This document shows positions 24,584 to 32,959 of a stretch of DNA of 61,612 nucleotides, in pieces. A program made the translations under genes and the position numbers. The number at the start of each line of letters is the position of its first letter. Position 1 is the first letter of the stretch. The notes below the pieces were generated by a model. It made no database searches. It was not told the DNA's origin and was given only the letters and a program-made list of their open reading frames with translations. The DNA is taken from contig JAQAZP010000330.1 of the NCBI GenBank assembly GCA_032127265.1, forward strand, positions 1 to 61,612, written 5' to 3'. Source of the DNA: JAQAZP01 sp032127265. GTDB lineage: Bacteria; Acidobacteriota; JAQAZP01.

Positions 24584-24906
24584 GGGGTGATATCAGGTGG
24601 GCGAATCTCAACCCGACTCGAGGCCATGAACAAGCAGGAGAGCGGCCTGTTCTTATATTGAGTCACGATATTTTCAATGATCGATCTGGAACTGTCATAG
24701 CTGTCGCTCTTACCAGCCAGCCTCAACGCGCTGGCTTCCCTCTCACACTCGAACTGAAATCCAAAGGCTTGCCGAAGCGTTCCTGGGTCAAGATCAGCCA
24801 GATTAGAACGCTATCCGTCGAGAGAATTGGTAAACGCCTTGGAAAGGCTGTCCCCGAAGAATTATCCAGTGTCATTGAAGGCCTGAATGAAATCATTGGA
24901 GCCTGA
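24568..24906 (+). CDS. MazF/PemK-family mRNA interferase toxin
   Basis: 112 residues with the MazF fold: RGDIRWANLNPTRGHEQAGERPVLILS (residues about 6-32) contains the conserved Gly-His-Glu-Gln-x-Gly-x-Arg-Pro loop whose Arg acts in catalysis. ALTSQPQ and SWVKISQIRTLSVERIG supply the second active-site Ser/Thr and the RTL motif. It would cut mRNA at short sequences when free of antitoxin. No truncation is visible, so the toxin is probably active. Confidence 0.9.
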   Translation: MARILRGDIRWANLNPTRGHEQAGERPVLILSHDIFNDRSGTVIAVALTSQPQRAGFPLTLELKSKGLPKRSWVKISQIRTLSVERIGKRLGKAVPEELSSVIEGLNEIIGA

Positions 24907-25001
24907 CAACTAACCGATTTTGTAATATTCAATTTGATGAAGAGGACGGAATGCCTCGGTAATTACCATCACGTCACACCTTACGACTACTGAGGGAGGG
25001 A

Positions 25002-25877
25002 ATGAGCCGGATTAACTGCCAGAGCCTTGAACCGGATGCCGGCGCGGGCGTAAACGTTCTCACCGTGGATGTGGAAGAGTGGTTCCACGTTTGCGGCGTG
25101 CCCGGTCTGGAGGGCCCGGAGCAGTGGGCCTTACTTCCGAGCCGGGTGGACGCCGACGTGGACCGCCTGCTGGAACTGCTGGAGCACTCCGGCGCCCGGG
25201 CCACCTTCTTTGTCCTCGGCTGGCTGGCCGAAACCCGGCCCGGTCTGGTGGCCCGCATCGCCTCCGCCGGTCACGAGATCGCCTGCCACGGCCACCTGCA
25301 CCAGCCGGTGCACCGGCTCGATGCGGCACGGTTCGAGGAGGACCTGGAGCGAGCACTGTCCGTGCTCCGCGAGCAGGCCGGCGGGACCGTAGATGCGTAT
25401 CGCGCGCCAATGTGGTCCATCGGTTTCACCGCCACCCCCTGGGCCTTCGAGATCCTGGCCCGTCACGGTATCCGCATCGATTCCAGCCTGACCCGCGCCC
25501 CGCTGATCGGTGACCGCCGCCATCCCCGGCAGGCCTCCAGGCTTTTGCTGGAGAGCGGTGCCACGCTGACCGAACTGCCGCCGCTCACCGGGCGCCTGTT
25601 CGGGGTGGGCGGAGTCTTTCAGGGGGGGGCCTGGCCGCTCAGGCTCTTCGGCCCGCAGCGGGCGATGCGGCCGGCCGGCCGGGTGACGGGCCGCGGCCTG
25701 CCCGCTGTCTTTTTCCTGCACCCCTGGGAACTCGATCCCGCCCCCCCGCGCTTTCCCATGCCCATTGCCCAGCGGTTCGTTCACTATGCCGGTCTGGGAC
25801 GCTCTGCCGCCGTTTGGGGAAGCCTGCTCCAGGAGCTTGAGTTCATCCCCCTCGGAGCAGCGGCCGGTTCCGGTTAA
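25002..25877 (+). CDS. Polysaccharide deacetylase (NodB-homology, XrtA-locus type)
   Basis: 291 residues. LTVDVEEWFHV starts the NodB barrel with the metal Asp (residue 23) in the DVE form typical of the exosortase/EPS-locus subfamily. RATFFVLGWLAE, AGHEIACHGHLHQPVH (metal His pair), VDAYRAPMWSIG and a C-terminal FFLHPWELDP follow, matching family members with the DUF3473 tail. It would remove N-acetyl groups from an exported or lipid-linked glycan. GAGGGAGGGA precedes the ATG. A run of eight G residues at 25622-25629 lies inside the coding region; the frame is consistent on both sides. No exosortase gene is seen here. Confidence 0.85.
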   Translation: MSRINCQSLEPDAGAGVNVLTVDVEEWFHVCGVPGLEGPEQWALLPSRVDADVDRLLELLEHSGARATFFVLGWLAETRPGLVARIASAGHEIACHGHLHQPVHRLDAARFEEDLERALSVLREQAGGTVDAYRAPMWSIGFTATPWAFEILARHGIRIDSSLTRAPLIGDRRHPRQASRLLLESGATLTELPPLTGRLFGVGGVFQGGAWPLRLFGPQRAMRPAGRVTGRGLPAVFFLHPWELDPAPPRFPMPIAQRFVHYAGLGRSAAVWGSLLQELEFIPLGAAAGSG

Positions 25878-25900
25878 GACCTTGTGTCATTTAGGTTTTC

Positions 25901-25928
25901 TTGACACCTTTGGGCGCGGTGCTAGAAT
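25901..25928 (+). promoter_or_regulatory. Strong sigma-70 promoter of the ketosynthase cluster
   Basis: TTGACA at 25901-25906, a 16-nt spacer and TAGAAT at 25923-25928, 81 nt upstream of the malonyltransferase ATG. It is the only clear promoter before 31.7 kb, so the genes from 26010 to 31709 probably form one transcript. Confidence 0.7.
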
Positions 25929-26009
25929 AGTTCGGCTGACAAATCACGGAATCCGGGGTGCCTCAGGACGGTTTCTCCCGGTGACCATCGGCAAGTCCCG
26001 GGAGCAGCG

Positions 26010-26936
26010 ATGAGGGCTTTTTTTTTCCCCGGCCAGATGTCCGAGCACCCGGACATGTGGCCCAACCTGAGGCAGCGGGTCCCCGGGGCCGGGTCGTGGC
26101 TCCAGCGTGCTCAAACGGCCTCCGGCCTGCCGTTGGTTGATTCCCTTGGCCAGGGGAGCGCCCAGGACTTGGACGACCTCACGGCCCAGGTGGCGGTGCT
26201 GGCGGTCAACGCGGCCTATGCAGATCACCTGGCCCGACACGGGGTGGACCCGGCCGCGGTCACCGGGCACAGCCTCGGTTGCTACTCGGCCCTAGAGGCC
26301 GCCGGGGTGCTGTGCTTTGAAGAGGCGGTGGGTATCGCGGTCAGGGTGCAGCAGCTGGCCGAGCGCGAACTTGCCGGGTTTGACGGGGCGATGGGCGTGC
26401 TCATCGGCCACGGGCCGGAAAAGGTGGCCGATGCCTGTGTGGACGTGGGGCATGACGAAGCCATGGTGGCCAACGTCAACACGGCCAAGCAGGTGGTGAT
26501 ATCCGGACATGCGGTGGCGGTGGATGCGGTCATTGCGGCCCTGGCCGAAAATTCCATGCGGGCGGAACGGCTGCACACGCGGATTCCGTTCCACAGCCGC
26601 TGGATGAAGCCGGTGGTGGACCGGCTGCTGGCCGAGGTGGACCCGGTGATGTTCAGAGAACCGCGGCTCACGGTCTATTCGCATCTCGACGGCAGCCGGG
26701 TGGACACGGCGGCCGCGGCCCACCAGCTGATCTGCACCCAGATCGCCCGGCCGCTCCACTGGCCCCGGGCGCTGGAAGCCATGCGGGCCGGCGGGTGCCG
26801 CCGGTTCGTCGAGGTGGGGCCCGGCGAGGTGCTGAGCCGCATGACCCGCTGGGTTCTGCGCGATGCCGAGGTGCTGACTGCGGAAAAGGATTTCGAGGAA
26901 TTGTTCGGGGGCAGTGAGGCTCCCGATAACGTTTGA
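26010..26936 (+). CDS. Malonyl-CoA:ACP acyltransferase (FabD-like)
   Basis: 308 residues. FFFPGQ starts the fold, TGHSLG carries the nucleophile Ser88, an Arg in AVRVQQLAE should bind the malonyl carboxylate, and the catalytic His lies in RIPFHSRWM. VEVGPGEVLSRM is the usual C-terminal motif. It loads extender units onto the ACP encoded next. GGGAGCAG precedes ATG 26010. As the first gene of a dedicated set with its own ACP and ketosynthases, it is more likely part of a specialised pathway than the housekeeping fabD. Confidence 0.87.
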   Translation: MRAFFFPGQMSEHPDMWPNLRQRVPGAGSWLQRAQTASGLPLVDSLGQGSAQDLDDLTAQVAVLAVNAAYADHLARHGVDPAAVTGHSLGCYSALEAAGVLCFEEAVGIAVRVQQLAERELAGFDGAMGVLIGHGPEKVADACVDVGHDEAMVANVNTAKQVVISGHAVAVDAVIAALAENSMRAERLHTRIPFHSRWMKPVVDRLLAEVDPVMFREPRLTVYSHLDGSRVDTAAAAHQLICTQIARPLHWPRALEAMRAGGCRRFVEVGPGEVLSRMTRWVLRDAEVLTAEKDFEELFGGSEAPDNV

Positions 26937-26955
26937 TCAAGGAGTACATTCCACG

Positions 26956-27228
26956 ATGAGTGAGGATGACAAGGCGATTGCCCTGAAAATGAAGAACCTG
27001 ATCATCAGCCGGCTGAAGCTGGAGATCGAACCCGAAGAGATCGCGAACGATCAGCCCCTGTTCGGTGAGGGGCTGGGGCTGGATTCCATCGATGCCCTCG
27101 AACTGGTGCTCGGCCTTGAACAGGAATTTGGTGTCAAGATCGAGGACGAAGAGGTGGGGGTCAAGGCCTTTGCCTCCATCGATGCCCTGGTCGCCTTTGT
27201 CCGGGAGAAGGGTCATCAGACCGCATGA
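26956..27228 (+). CDS. Acyl carrier protein
   Basis: 90 residues, acidic, with the phosphopantetheine attachment motif GLDSIDALEL at Ser44. The surrounding LFGEGLGLDSIDALELVLGL resembles ACPs of aryl-polyene and type II PKS-like clusters more than housekeeping AcpP (usually DSLD). AAGGAG lies about 11 nt before ATG 26956. The stop overlaps the dehydratase start (ATGA). No phosphopantetheinyl transferase is in the window. Confidence 0.88.
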   Translation: MSEDDKAIALKMKNLIISRLKLEIEPEEIANDQPLFGEGLGLDSIDALELVLGLEQEFGVKIEDEEVGVKAFASIDALVAFVREKGHQTA

Positions 27229-27725
27229 GCGTTTCCGCCACCAGCGGCCGCGGCAGCACTGACCAGGGTTCAGCCCTCACGCTGGACGAGATCCTGGCTA
27301 TTTTGCCGCACCGCAGCCCGTTCCTGATGGTTGACCGGGTGGTCGAACGCCGTCATGGGCACTCCTGCCTGGCGCTGAAAAGAGTCACCTTTGGCGAACC
27401 CGGTATTCGCACCGGCGAGGGGCCTGCACTGCCGGAGTTGAATCCCCTGTTCCTCGTGGAGGCCATGTCCCAGACCGCGGCCCTGGCTGCCGCGAAACCG
27501 GGCGGCGGGGCCGCCGGTGGGCCGATGGTGGGGTATCTCGCCGCCATCCGGAATTTTCGTGCCGTCCGGCGGGCGGTTCCCGGGGACACGCTGGAGATCA
27601 GGGCCGAAGTGGTGGGACGGTTTGGCGACCTGGTCAAGGTCATGGGAACGGTGGACGTGGATGGTGAGCGGATCGGCGAGGCCGAACTGACGCTCAGCGT
27701 GCCGCGGGAGGTTGAGCGCGGGTGA
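27225..27725 (+). CDS. 3-hydroxyacyl-ACP dehydratase (FabZ-like hot-dog fold)
   Basis: 166 residues. The FabZ signature LPHRSPFLMVDRV with catalytic His29 is followed by FLVEAMSQTAALAA, which holds the catalytic acidic residue in the central helix, then FRAVRRAVPGD and VDGERIGEAEL. It should dehydrate a 3-hydroxyacyl-ACP intermediate. The first 18 residues are an unconserved lead. No ketoreductase is encoded nearby, so either a housekeeping FabG supplies the hydroxyacyl substrate or the gene has another substrate. It is coupled to both neighbours by 4-nt overlaps. Confidence 0.8.
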   Translation: MSVSATSGRGSTDQGSALTLDEILAILPHRSPFLMVDRVVERRHGHSCLALKRVTFGEPGIRTGEGPALPELNPLFLVEAMSQTAALAAAKPGGGAAGGPMVGYLAAIRNFRAVRRAVPGDTLEIRAEVVGRFGDLVKVMGTVDVDGERIGEAELTLSVPREVERG

Positions 27726-28996
27726 ACCACGGGATGTCATCAACTGAAAAACGCGGAACCGGAGACCGTGATCCGCTGCGGGTGGTGGTCACCGGGCTGG
27801 GGGCGGTTTCCGCGCTGGGTCTCGATGTGCCGTCGCTGCACCAGGGCATCCTGGATGGGCGGTGCGGCATCCGTCCAGTGACCCTTTTCGACACCACTGA
27901 ATTTCGTACCCACACCGGCGGTGAACTGCTGGACTTCGATGCCGGGGTGCATTTCACACGCCGCGAACAGCGGCGGCTCTCCCGGGCGGACATGGCCGGT
28001 CTGGTGGCCGCCGGGCAGGCGCTGACCGGCGCCCTCAGCGGGGGCGGGCCGCTCCCCGACCCCCGGCGGGTGGGCGTGATCCTCGGCGGCGGCGTGGGTG
28101 GGCTCTTCGACAGCGAGGCGTACTACCGCAAGGTGCTGAACCAGGGTTGGAAATCGGTGCACGCCACCCGCGCCCTGGGCCACTTCCCCTGTGCCACCGC
28201 CGACCGGATCGCCCAGCGGCACGGGTTCGGCGGTCGGCGCAACACCGTGGTCACTGCCTGTTCCTCGAGCACCCTGGCCATCGGCCAGGCCTTTGATGCC
28301 GTGCGCTCCGGGGCCGTGGAACTGGCGGTCACCGGGGGCAGTGACACCCTGAGCCGGCTGACCTACAGTGGGTTCAACGCGCTCCGCTCGGTTGACCCCG
28401 ATGCCTGCCGGCCCTTTGACGCCGAGCGCAAGGGGCTCTCCCTGGGTGAGGGTGCGGCGATCCTGATCCTCGAGCCGCTGCGCTCGGCCCTGGAGCGCGG
28501 GGCCAGGATCCACGGGGAAGTGCTGGGCTACGGCATGTCGTCGGACGCCCACCACATGACCGCTCCCCACCCGGAAGGGCAGGGGGCAGCACTGGCCATG
28601 ACCCGGGCAATCCACCTGTCCGGCGTGACCCCGGACCGGGTGGACTACATCAATGCCCACGGTACCGGAACCCCGCACAACGACCTGGCCGAAACCCGGG
28701 CGATCCACAGCGCCTTTGGTGAGCGGGGAAGTTCGATCCCGGTGAGTTCAACCAAGTCGATGCTCGGCCACTGCCTGGGGTCCGCCGGGGCCATGGAAGC
28801 CCTGGTCACCATCCTCGCCCTGCGGGACCAGTTCCTGCCGCCCACGGCCAACCTGGAGACCCCGGACCCGGAATGCGCCCTGGCCCACATCCCCCTGAAA
28901 AGCCGACCGGCCGATCTGGATGTGGCCATCTCCAACTCCTTCGCCTTTGGCGGCAACAACGGCTGCCTGGTTCTGGGGAGATACCATGAACTCTGA
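27722..28996 (+). CDS. Beta-ketoacyl-ACP synthase, catalytic partner (KS-alpha/FabF-like)
   Basis: 424 residues with a complete Cys-His-His triad: VTACSSST (Cys180), NAHGTGTPHNDLAE (His313) and KSMLGHCLGSAGA (His350). Thiolase-fold blocks VVVTGLGAVSALG and DAERKGLSLGEGAA are also present. It condenses malonyl-ACP with an acyl group. Start GTG 27722 overlaps the dehydratase stop. The next gene encodes a second ketosynthase-like protein that starts 11 nt before this one ends, the alpha/beta pairing seen in type II polyketide and aryl-polyene systems. Confidence 0.88.
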   Translation: MNHGMSSTEKRGTGDRDPLRVVVTGLGAVSALGLDVPSLHQGILDGRCGIRPVTLFDTTEFRTHTGGELLDFDAGVHFTRREQRRLSRADMAGLVAAGQALTGALSGGGPLPDPRRVGVILGGGVGGLFDSEAYYRKVLNQGWKSVHATRALGHFPCATADRIAQRHGFGGRRNTVVTACSSSTLAIGQAFDAVRSGAVELAVTGGSDTLSRLTYSGFNALRSVDPDACRPFDAERKGLSLGEGAAILILEPLRSALERGARIHGEVLGYGMSSDAHHMTAPHPEGQGAALAMTRAIHLSGVTPDRVDYINAHGTGTPHNDLAETRAIHSAFGERGSSIPVSSTKSMLGHCLGSAGAMEALVTILALRDQFLPPTANLETPDPECALAHIPLKSRPADLDVAISNSFAFGGNNGCLVLGRYHEL

Positions 28997-30269
28997 GACC
29001 GCCCGGGATGCACGCGACGTGGTGGTGACCGGCATGTCCGCCATATCGCCCATGGGCCCTGGCCGCGAGCCGCTGATCCGGGGGCTCTGGTCCGGCGAGA
29101 ACGCCTGGGGGGCCGTGCCCGGTGAGCCGGTGGCGGGCCAGCGGGCCTCGCTGGCGGCCCTGGTCCGCCATTTCGAGCCCCGGGAATTCATTCCGGTGAT
29201 GAAGCTGCGCCGGATGGACAACTGTTCGCGGTTTTCGGTGGCGGCCGCCCAACTGGCCCTGGAGGACGCCGGTTTGCTGCGACCGGGGGATAAGGCGCCG
29301 GAACCAACCATGGATCTGGCGTCCTGCGGCATCTTCTTCGGCACCGGGACCGCCGGGTCAACCGCGGTGGCCGAGTATCTTCAGGGACTGCTGGTGGAGG
29401 GGATCGACGGGCAGTTCCCGATGCTCTTTCCCAATACCGTGCCCAACGCGCCGGCGGGCCAGGTGGCCATCCACTTCGGCATCCGCGGGCCCAACGCCAC
29501 GGTGAGTCAGCGGGAGAGTTCCGGCATGCACGCCCTGGCCCTCGCCGCGGAATCCATCCGTCTGGGCCGCTGCGAATGCGCTTTGGTGGAGGGCGTGGAT
29601 GAATACTCCACGGAGCTGCTGGCCTTCTACGACCGAATGGGGTTTCTCTCTCCGGGCCGCTCCGGCGGTGAGGAGTCCTGCCGCCCGTTTTCCGCCAGGC
29701 GCAACGGCTGGATGGTGGGGGAGGGCGCCTATGCCCTGGTGCTTGAATCGGCCGGGCACGCCCGTGGCCGCGGGGCCGGCGTGCTGGGCCGGATCCTCGG
29801 CACCGGCTGGAGCGGCAGCACTTGCTCCACCTACCGCTGGCCCGAGGAGAGCGGGGCCTATGTCCGCTGCATGCGGATGGCCCTGGCCGGCAGCGGTCTC
29901 GAGGCCGCGGCGGTGGGAGCGGTGATGGCCGCGGCCAACGGCAACCAGGTCCTGGATCTGATGGAGGCCCAGGCCCTGGGTGAACTGTTCGGGCCGGCCG
30001 ACGGCGGCATGCCGCCGGTCACCGCGGTGAAATCGCACCTCGGGGAGTCGGGGGCCTGCGGCGTGGCCCAGGCCATGACCGCGCTGGGCGTTCTGGACAG
30101 CGGGACGCTGCCCCCCACAACCGGCGGGGAAGCGAATGACGCGGGCGGTCCGAGCATCAACCTGGTGACCGGGCAGGCCCTGCGCCTGCCATCGGCCCCA
30201 CAGGCGGTGCTGATGAACAGTTTTGCCTCCGGCGGCAGCAACGTCAGCATGGTGATCGGCCGTGCCTGA
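28986..30269 (+). CDS. Degenerate ketosynthase, chain-length-factor-like (KS-beta)
   Basis: 427 residues of the ketosynthase fold (VVVTGMSAISPMGPG, FSARRNGWMVGEGAYALV, NSFASGGSNVSMVIG) but without the full active site. The nucleophile region reads VSQRESSGMHAL, so the Cys is replaced by Arg or Glu at 176-177. The first His position reads AAANGNQVLD, with Asn in place of His. The second His is kept in KSHLGESGA. This matches the KS-beta/chain length factor pattern, where the subunit does not condense but shapes the pocket of its KS-alpha partner. ATG 28986 overlaps the partner gene by 11 nt, as expected for an obligate heterodimer. Confidence 0.8.
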   Translation: MNSETARDARDVVVTGMSAISPMGPGREPLIRGLWSGENAWGAVPGEPVAGQRASLAALVRHFEPREFIPVMKLRRMDNCSRFSVAAAQLALEDAGLLRPGDKAPEPTMDLASCGIFFGTGTAGSTAVAEYLQGLLVEGIDGQFPMLFPNTVPNAPAGQVAIHFGIRGPNATVSQRESSGMHALALAAESIRLGRCECALVEGVDEYSTELLAFYDRMGFLSPGRSGGEESCRPFSARRNGWMVGEGAYALVLESAGHARGRGAGVLGRILGTGWSGSTCSTYRWPEESGAYVRCMRMALAGSGLEAAAVGAVMAAANGNQVLDLMEAQALGELFGPADGGMPPVTAVKSHLGESGACGVAQAMTALGVLDSGTLPPTTGGEANDAGGPSINLVTGQALRLPSAPQAVLMNSFASGGSNVSMVIGRA

Positions 30270-30301
30270 CCCCGGTGTGGGGCGGTGAAGGAGTATTCAC
30301 G

Positions 30302-30784
30302 GTGGGAATCGAAAACAGCCCCCTGGGCCGGCGGACCGCGGATGGGTGGTGGGAGTTGCGGGTCCGTGTCCGCTTCTCGGAGGTCGACTCCTACGGCGTG
30401 GTCTGGCACGGTCGCTACCTCGCCTGGTTCGAGGAGGCGCGCAACGACCTGGCCCGCGGGTACGGGTTCACCCCCTCGGTCCTGGCCGCCCACGGATACC
30501 AGCTGCCGGTGCGTGACGTGTCGATGACCTTCAAATCGCCGGCCGGTCTCGACGACGAGGTACTAGTGGGCATCCGCTTCCGCCCCACCGAAACGGCGCT
30601 GATCGAGTTCGAGTACCGGGTGGTGGAGGCGGGGGAGGGGCGTTTGATGGTCACCGGCCACACCCGCCAGGTGGTGACCCGCACCGACCACGAACTGCTG
30701 CTGACCTACCCCCGGGTGATTCGCCAGGCCCTGGATCAGCTGCGGCAGGACCAGTCCAGCCCGGGAGAAAACCATGACCGCTGA
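30302..30784 (+). CDS. YbgC/4-hydroxybenzoyl-CoA-type thioesterase
   Basis: 160 residues of a hot-dog fold. RVRFSEVDSYGVVWHGRYL with the catalytic Asp (in EVDSYG) and the conserved VVWHGRY is typical of the YbgC/4HBT family, followed by WFEEARNDLARGYG and VRDVSMTFKSPAGLDDEV. It probably releases the finished acyl chain from the ACP or CoA. AAGGAG lies 8 nt before GTG 30302. It is the fifth gene after the malonyltransferase, and its end overlaps the methyltransferase start by 11 nt. Confidence 0.83.
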   Translation: MGIENSPLGRRTADGWWELRVRVRFSEVDSYGVVWHGRYLAWFEEARNDLARGYGFTPSVLAAHGYQLPVRDVSMTFKSPAGLDDEVLVGIRFRPTETALIEFEYRVVEAGEGRLMVTGHTRQVVTRTDHELLLTYPRVIRQALDQLRQDQSSPGENHDR

Positions 30785-31709
30785 TCCCGTCCGCCCGGTC
30801 TGTCCCGCCTGTTTCGAGGCCCTGAACGTTGACCGGCAGGATCCGTCCTGTTCTTCCTGCGGCGCCGCATACGACCGGCTGCCCTCGGGCCACCTGCGTC
30901 TGCTGCCGCGAGGCGAGAGCGGGTTCCAGGACTGGTGGCTGGAGAACGAGAAGACCCGGGCCCGCTTCATGGGCCGGTATCTGGAGCGGGAGGAGGCCGG
31001 TGAACGGCGCTTGGCCCGTGAGTTCCTGCTGCCGCTGACCAGAAAACTGGCCGGAGATGGCGGGCCCCTGGAGCGGGTACTCTCGGTGGGCTGCGGGTCG
31101 GGCGAAGACCTGGAAGTGCTGCGTGAGGCCGGTCTGGAGACCCATGGCGTGGACAGCGGCGGCCGCACCATGCGCTGGGGGGAGAAGGAGCGCTCCCCCG
31201 AACGGTACTGCATGGCCGACGCCCTGCGGCTGCCTTTTGCCGACAGTCAGTTCGACCTGGCCTATTCCCTCGGGGTGATCGAGCACGTGGGCACGGTGGG
31301 GGACAGCCTGGAGCTGTCCGCCGAGGCCGGCGACCTGCGCGCGGGTTTCGCCCGCTCGGTGGCCCGGGTGGTCCGGCCCGGGGGCTGGATCTTTATCAGC
31401 TGCCCCAACCGCACCTTCCCCCTGGACTTTGCCCACGGCGCCGGCCGTTTCGGTTTCCGGCTCCATGGCCCCTGGGATTTTCTCCTCTCCTACGGGGACG
31501 TGAAGCGCCTGTTCATCGACCATGCCGGCTGCCGCTCGATCCGGCCGCTCTCCATGCGAGGCTATCTCGACCTGGCCCAGGCCGCTGCCGCGGGCGGTCT
31601 GCTGATGCGTCTGGCCGCCCCGCTGTTCGGCCTTTACTTGCATGCATTGCCGCGGCCTCTTTATACTTCTCCGCTATACCCGGCCGTATTGGCCCTCATC
31701 GAACGCTAG
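30774..31709 (+). CDS. SAM-dependent methyltransferase with N-terminal zinc ribbon
   Basis: 311 residues. Four cysteines (C10-x2-C13 and C26-x2-C29) form a zinc-ribbon-like N-terminus. A class I methyltransferase follows, with VLSVGCGSGEDLEVL binding SAM, the acidic loop THGVDSGG, and LAYSLGVIEHV as motif IV. VVRPGGWIFISCPNRTF is the usual post-motif. The C-terminus is hydrophobic (AAAAGGLLMRLAAPLFGLYL). It could methylate the polyketide-like product or a sugar. The stop codon TAG lies inside the left end of a 186-bp palindromic repeat. Confidence 0.8.
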   Translation: MTADPVRPVCPACFEALNVDRQDPSCSSCGAAYDRLPSGHLRLLPRGESGFQDWWLENEKTRARFMGRYLEREEAGERRLAREFLLPLTRKLAGDGGPLERVLSVGCGSGEDLEVLREAGLETHGVDSGGRTMRWGEKERSPERYCMADALRLPFADSQFDLAYSLGVIEHVGTVGDSLELSAEAGDLRAGFARSVARVVRPGGWIFISCPNRTFPLDFAHGAGRFGFRLHGPWDFLLSYGDVKRLFIDHAGCRSIRPLSMRGYLDLAQAAAAGGLLMRLAAPLFGLYLHALPRPLYTSPLYPAVLALIER

Positions 31710-31889
31710 TGCCCTTTTCTCGCAGGGCTTCGTAGCGAGGAGGTGGAGATGCCATGGACACAAGGCGCGTGAGGGAGGCCCGGCGAAGACGTATTGTTCA
31801 TACGTCGAGGTGGGTCGACCGAACGCAACGCCGTGGGCATGGGCATCTCCGCCTCCGCAGCAGACGACCTTCGAGAAATGGGCGCTAAG
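31704..31889. repeat. 186-bp palindromic element, family B
   Basis: Nested inverted repeats: outer CTAGTGCCCTTTTCTCG against CGAGAAATGGGCGCTAA; middle GAGGTGGAGATGCC against GGCATCTCCGCCTC; and an inner perfect hairpin GACGTAT-TGTTC-ATACGTC. The whole could fold into one long cruciform. It contains the stop codon of the methyltransferase gene and ends 14 nt before the next gene's ATG. No transposase is encoded. Probably a MITE/REP-like non-autonomous repeat. Confidence 0.7.
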
Positions 31890-31903
31890 CAGCCGGAGCA
31901 ACG

Positions 31904-32959
31904 ATGATCAAACGGAACATCTGTGTTGTGACCTCCCACGTGCCGATGGTGTTCGGTGGCCACCTGATCATCGCTCATTCCCTGGTTCGCGCACTCAAGG
32001 AGATGGGCTACAACTCGGACGTGATCTACACTCCCCAGAACCGTTTCGGGCGGCAGCTCTCGGCCTACCTGGCCAACCGGCTCACCGATGTGGGCCGCAC
32101 CGGCGCCGACGAGGTGGTGGACCAGATCATCTCGCTGCGCTATCCCAGCTATGCGGTGAAACACCCGCTGCACGTCTGCTGGCTGAACCACCGCATGCGG
32201 GAATACTATGACCTGTGGCAGGATTTCCTCGGGGTGATCCCCACCGGCAAGGGCAAGCTTAAGGAGCGTTTTCGCCGACGGCTGATCCACCGGCTGGACA
32301 ATCACCTGCTGAAGAACAATGTGAAGAGCCTCTACGTGATCTCGGGCACAATCAAAAAACGGCTGGAGACCTGGGGCGGCATCCCCTCCCGGGTGCTGTT
32401 GCCGCCGCCGCCCCTGGGCCGGGATTACCACACCGACAGCTACGAGAACTTCATCTTCACCGTCTCCCGCCTGCACAAGCTGAAACGGATCCACCTGCTG
32501 CTCGACGCCTTCATGCTGGTGCGCGACACCGAGGTCAAGTGCCTGATCGCCGGCGAGGGCGACGAGTACCAGCGGCTGGCCAAGCGGATCAAGGACAACG
32601 ACCTGCAGGACCGGGCGATTCTCCTCGGCCGGGTCAGCGATGCCGAACTGGCCGACTATTACGCCCGCTGCCGGGCGGTCTTCTTCGGGCCGCGCAACGA
32701 AGATTTCGGCTTTGTCACCATCGAGGCGTTCCGCAGCCGCAAGTGCGTGATCACCTGCAGCGACAGCGGCGGCCCGCTGGACCTGGTGGAAGACGGGGTG
32801 TCCGGCTTCGTCACGCCGCCCGACCCGACGAGGATCGCCGAGCGGATCGACGAGCTGGCGGCCGACCCGGGCCTGGCCGAACGGATGGGCCAGGCCGGAT
32901 ACGAGAGAAGCCTGCCGGTGACCTGGGAAAACGTGGTCAAGACGCTGGTGAAAATATGA
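31904..32959 (+). CDS. Family 4 glycosyltransferase
   Basis: 351 residues of a GT-B fold. The N-terminal half has VVTSHVPMVFGGHLIIAHSL. The C-terminal half has FTVSRLHKLKRIHLLLDAF, LIAGEGDEYQRL, ILLGRVSDAEL and the nucleotide-sugar motif FFGPRNEDFGFVTIEAF (E-x7-E type). It transfers a sugar to a lipid or glycan acceptor on the cytoplasmic face. It follows the palindromic element by 14 nt with CGGAG as ribosome site. Its stop overlaps the next GT2 gene (ATGA), so the two are a unit. Confidence 0.87.
   Translation: MIKRNICVVTSHVPMVFGGHLIIAHSLVRALKEMGYNSDVIYTPQNRFGRQLSAYLANRLTDVGRTGADEVVDQIISLRYPSYAVKHPLHVCWLNHRMREYYDLWQDFLGVIPTGKGKLKERFRRRLIHRLDNHLLKNNVKSLYVISGTIKKRLETWGGIPSRVLLPPPPLGRDYHTDSYENFIFTVSRLHKLKRIHLLLDAFMLVRDTEVKCLIAGEGDEYQRLAKRIKDNDLQDRAILLGRVSDAELADYYARCRAVFFGPRNEDFGFVTIEAFRSRKCVITCSDSGGPLDLVEDGVSGFVTPPDPTRIAERIDELAADPGLAERMGQAGYERSLPVTWENVVKTLVKI

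Noticed and set aside
24268..24985. Eight-base inverted repeat CGTAAGGT/ACCTTACG around the MazEF-type cassette as possible insertion-element ends
   Set aside because: Only 8 bp match with no extension or flanking target duplication, within chance expectation over several hundred bases.
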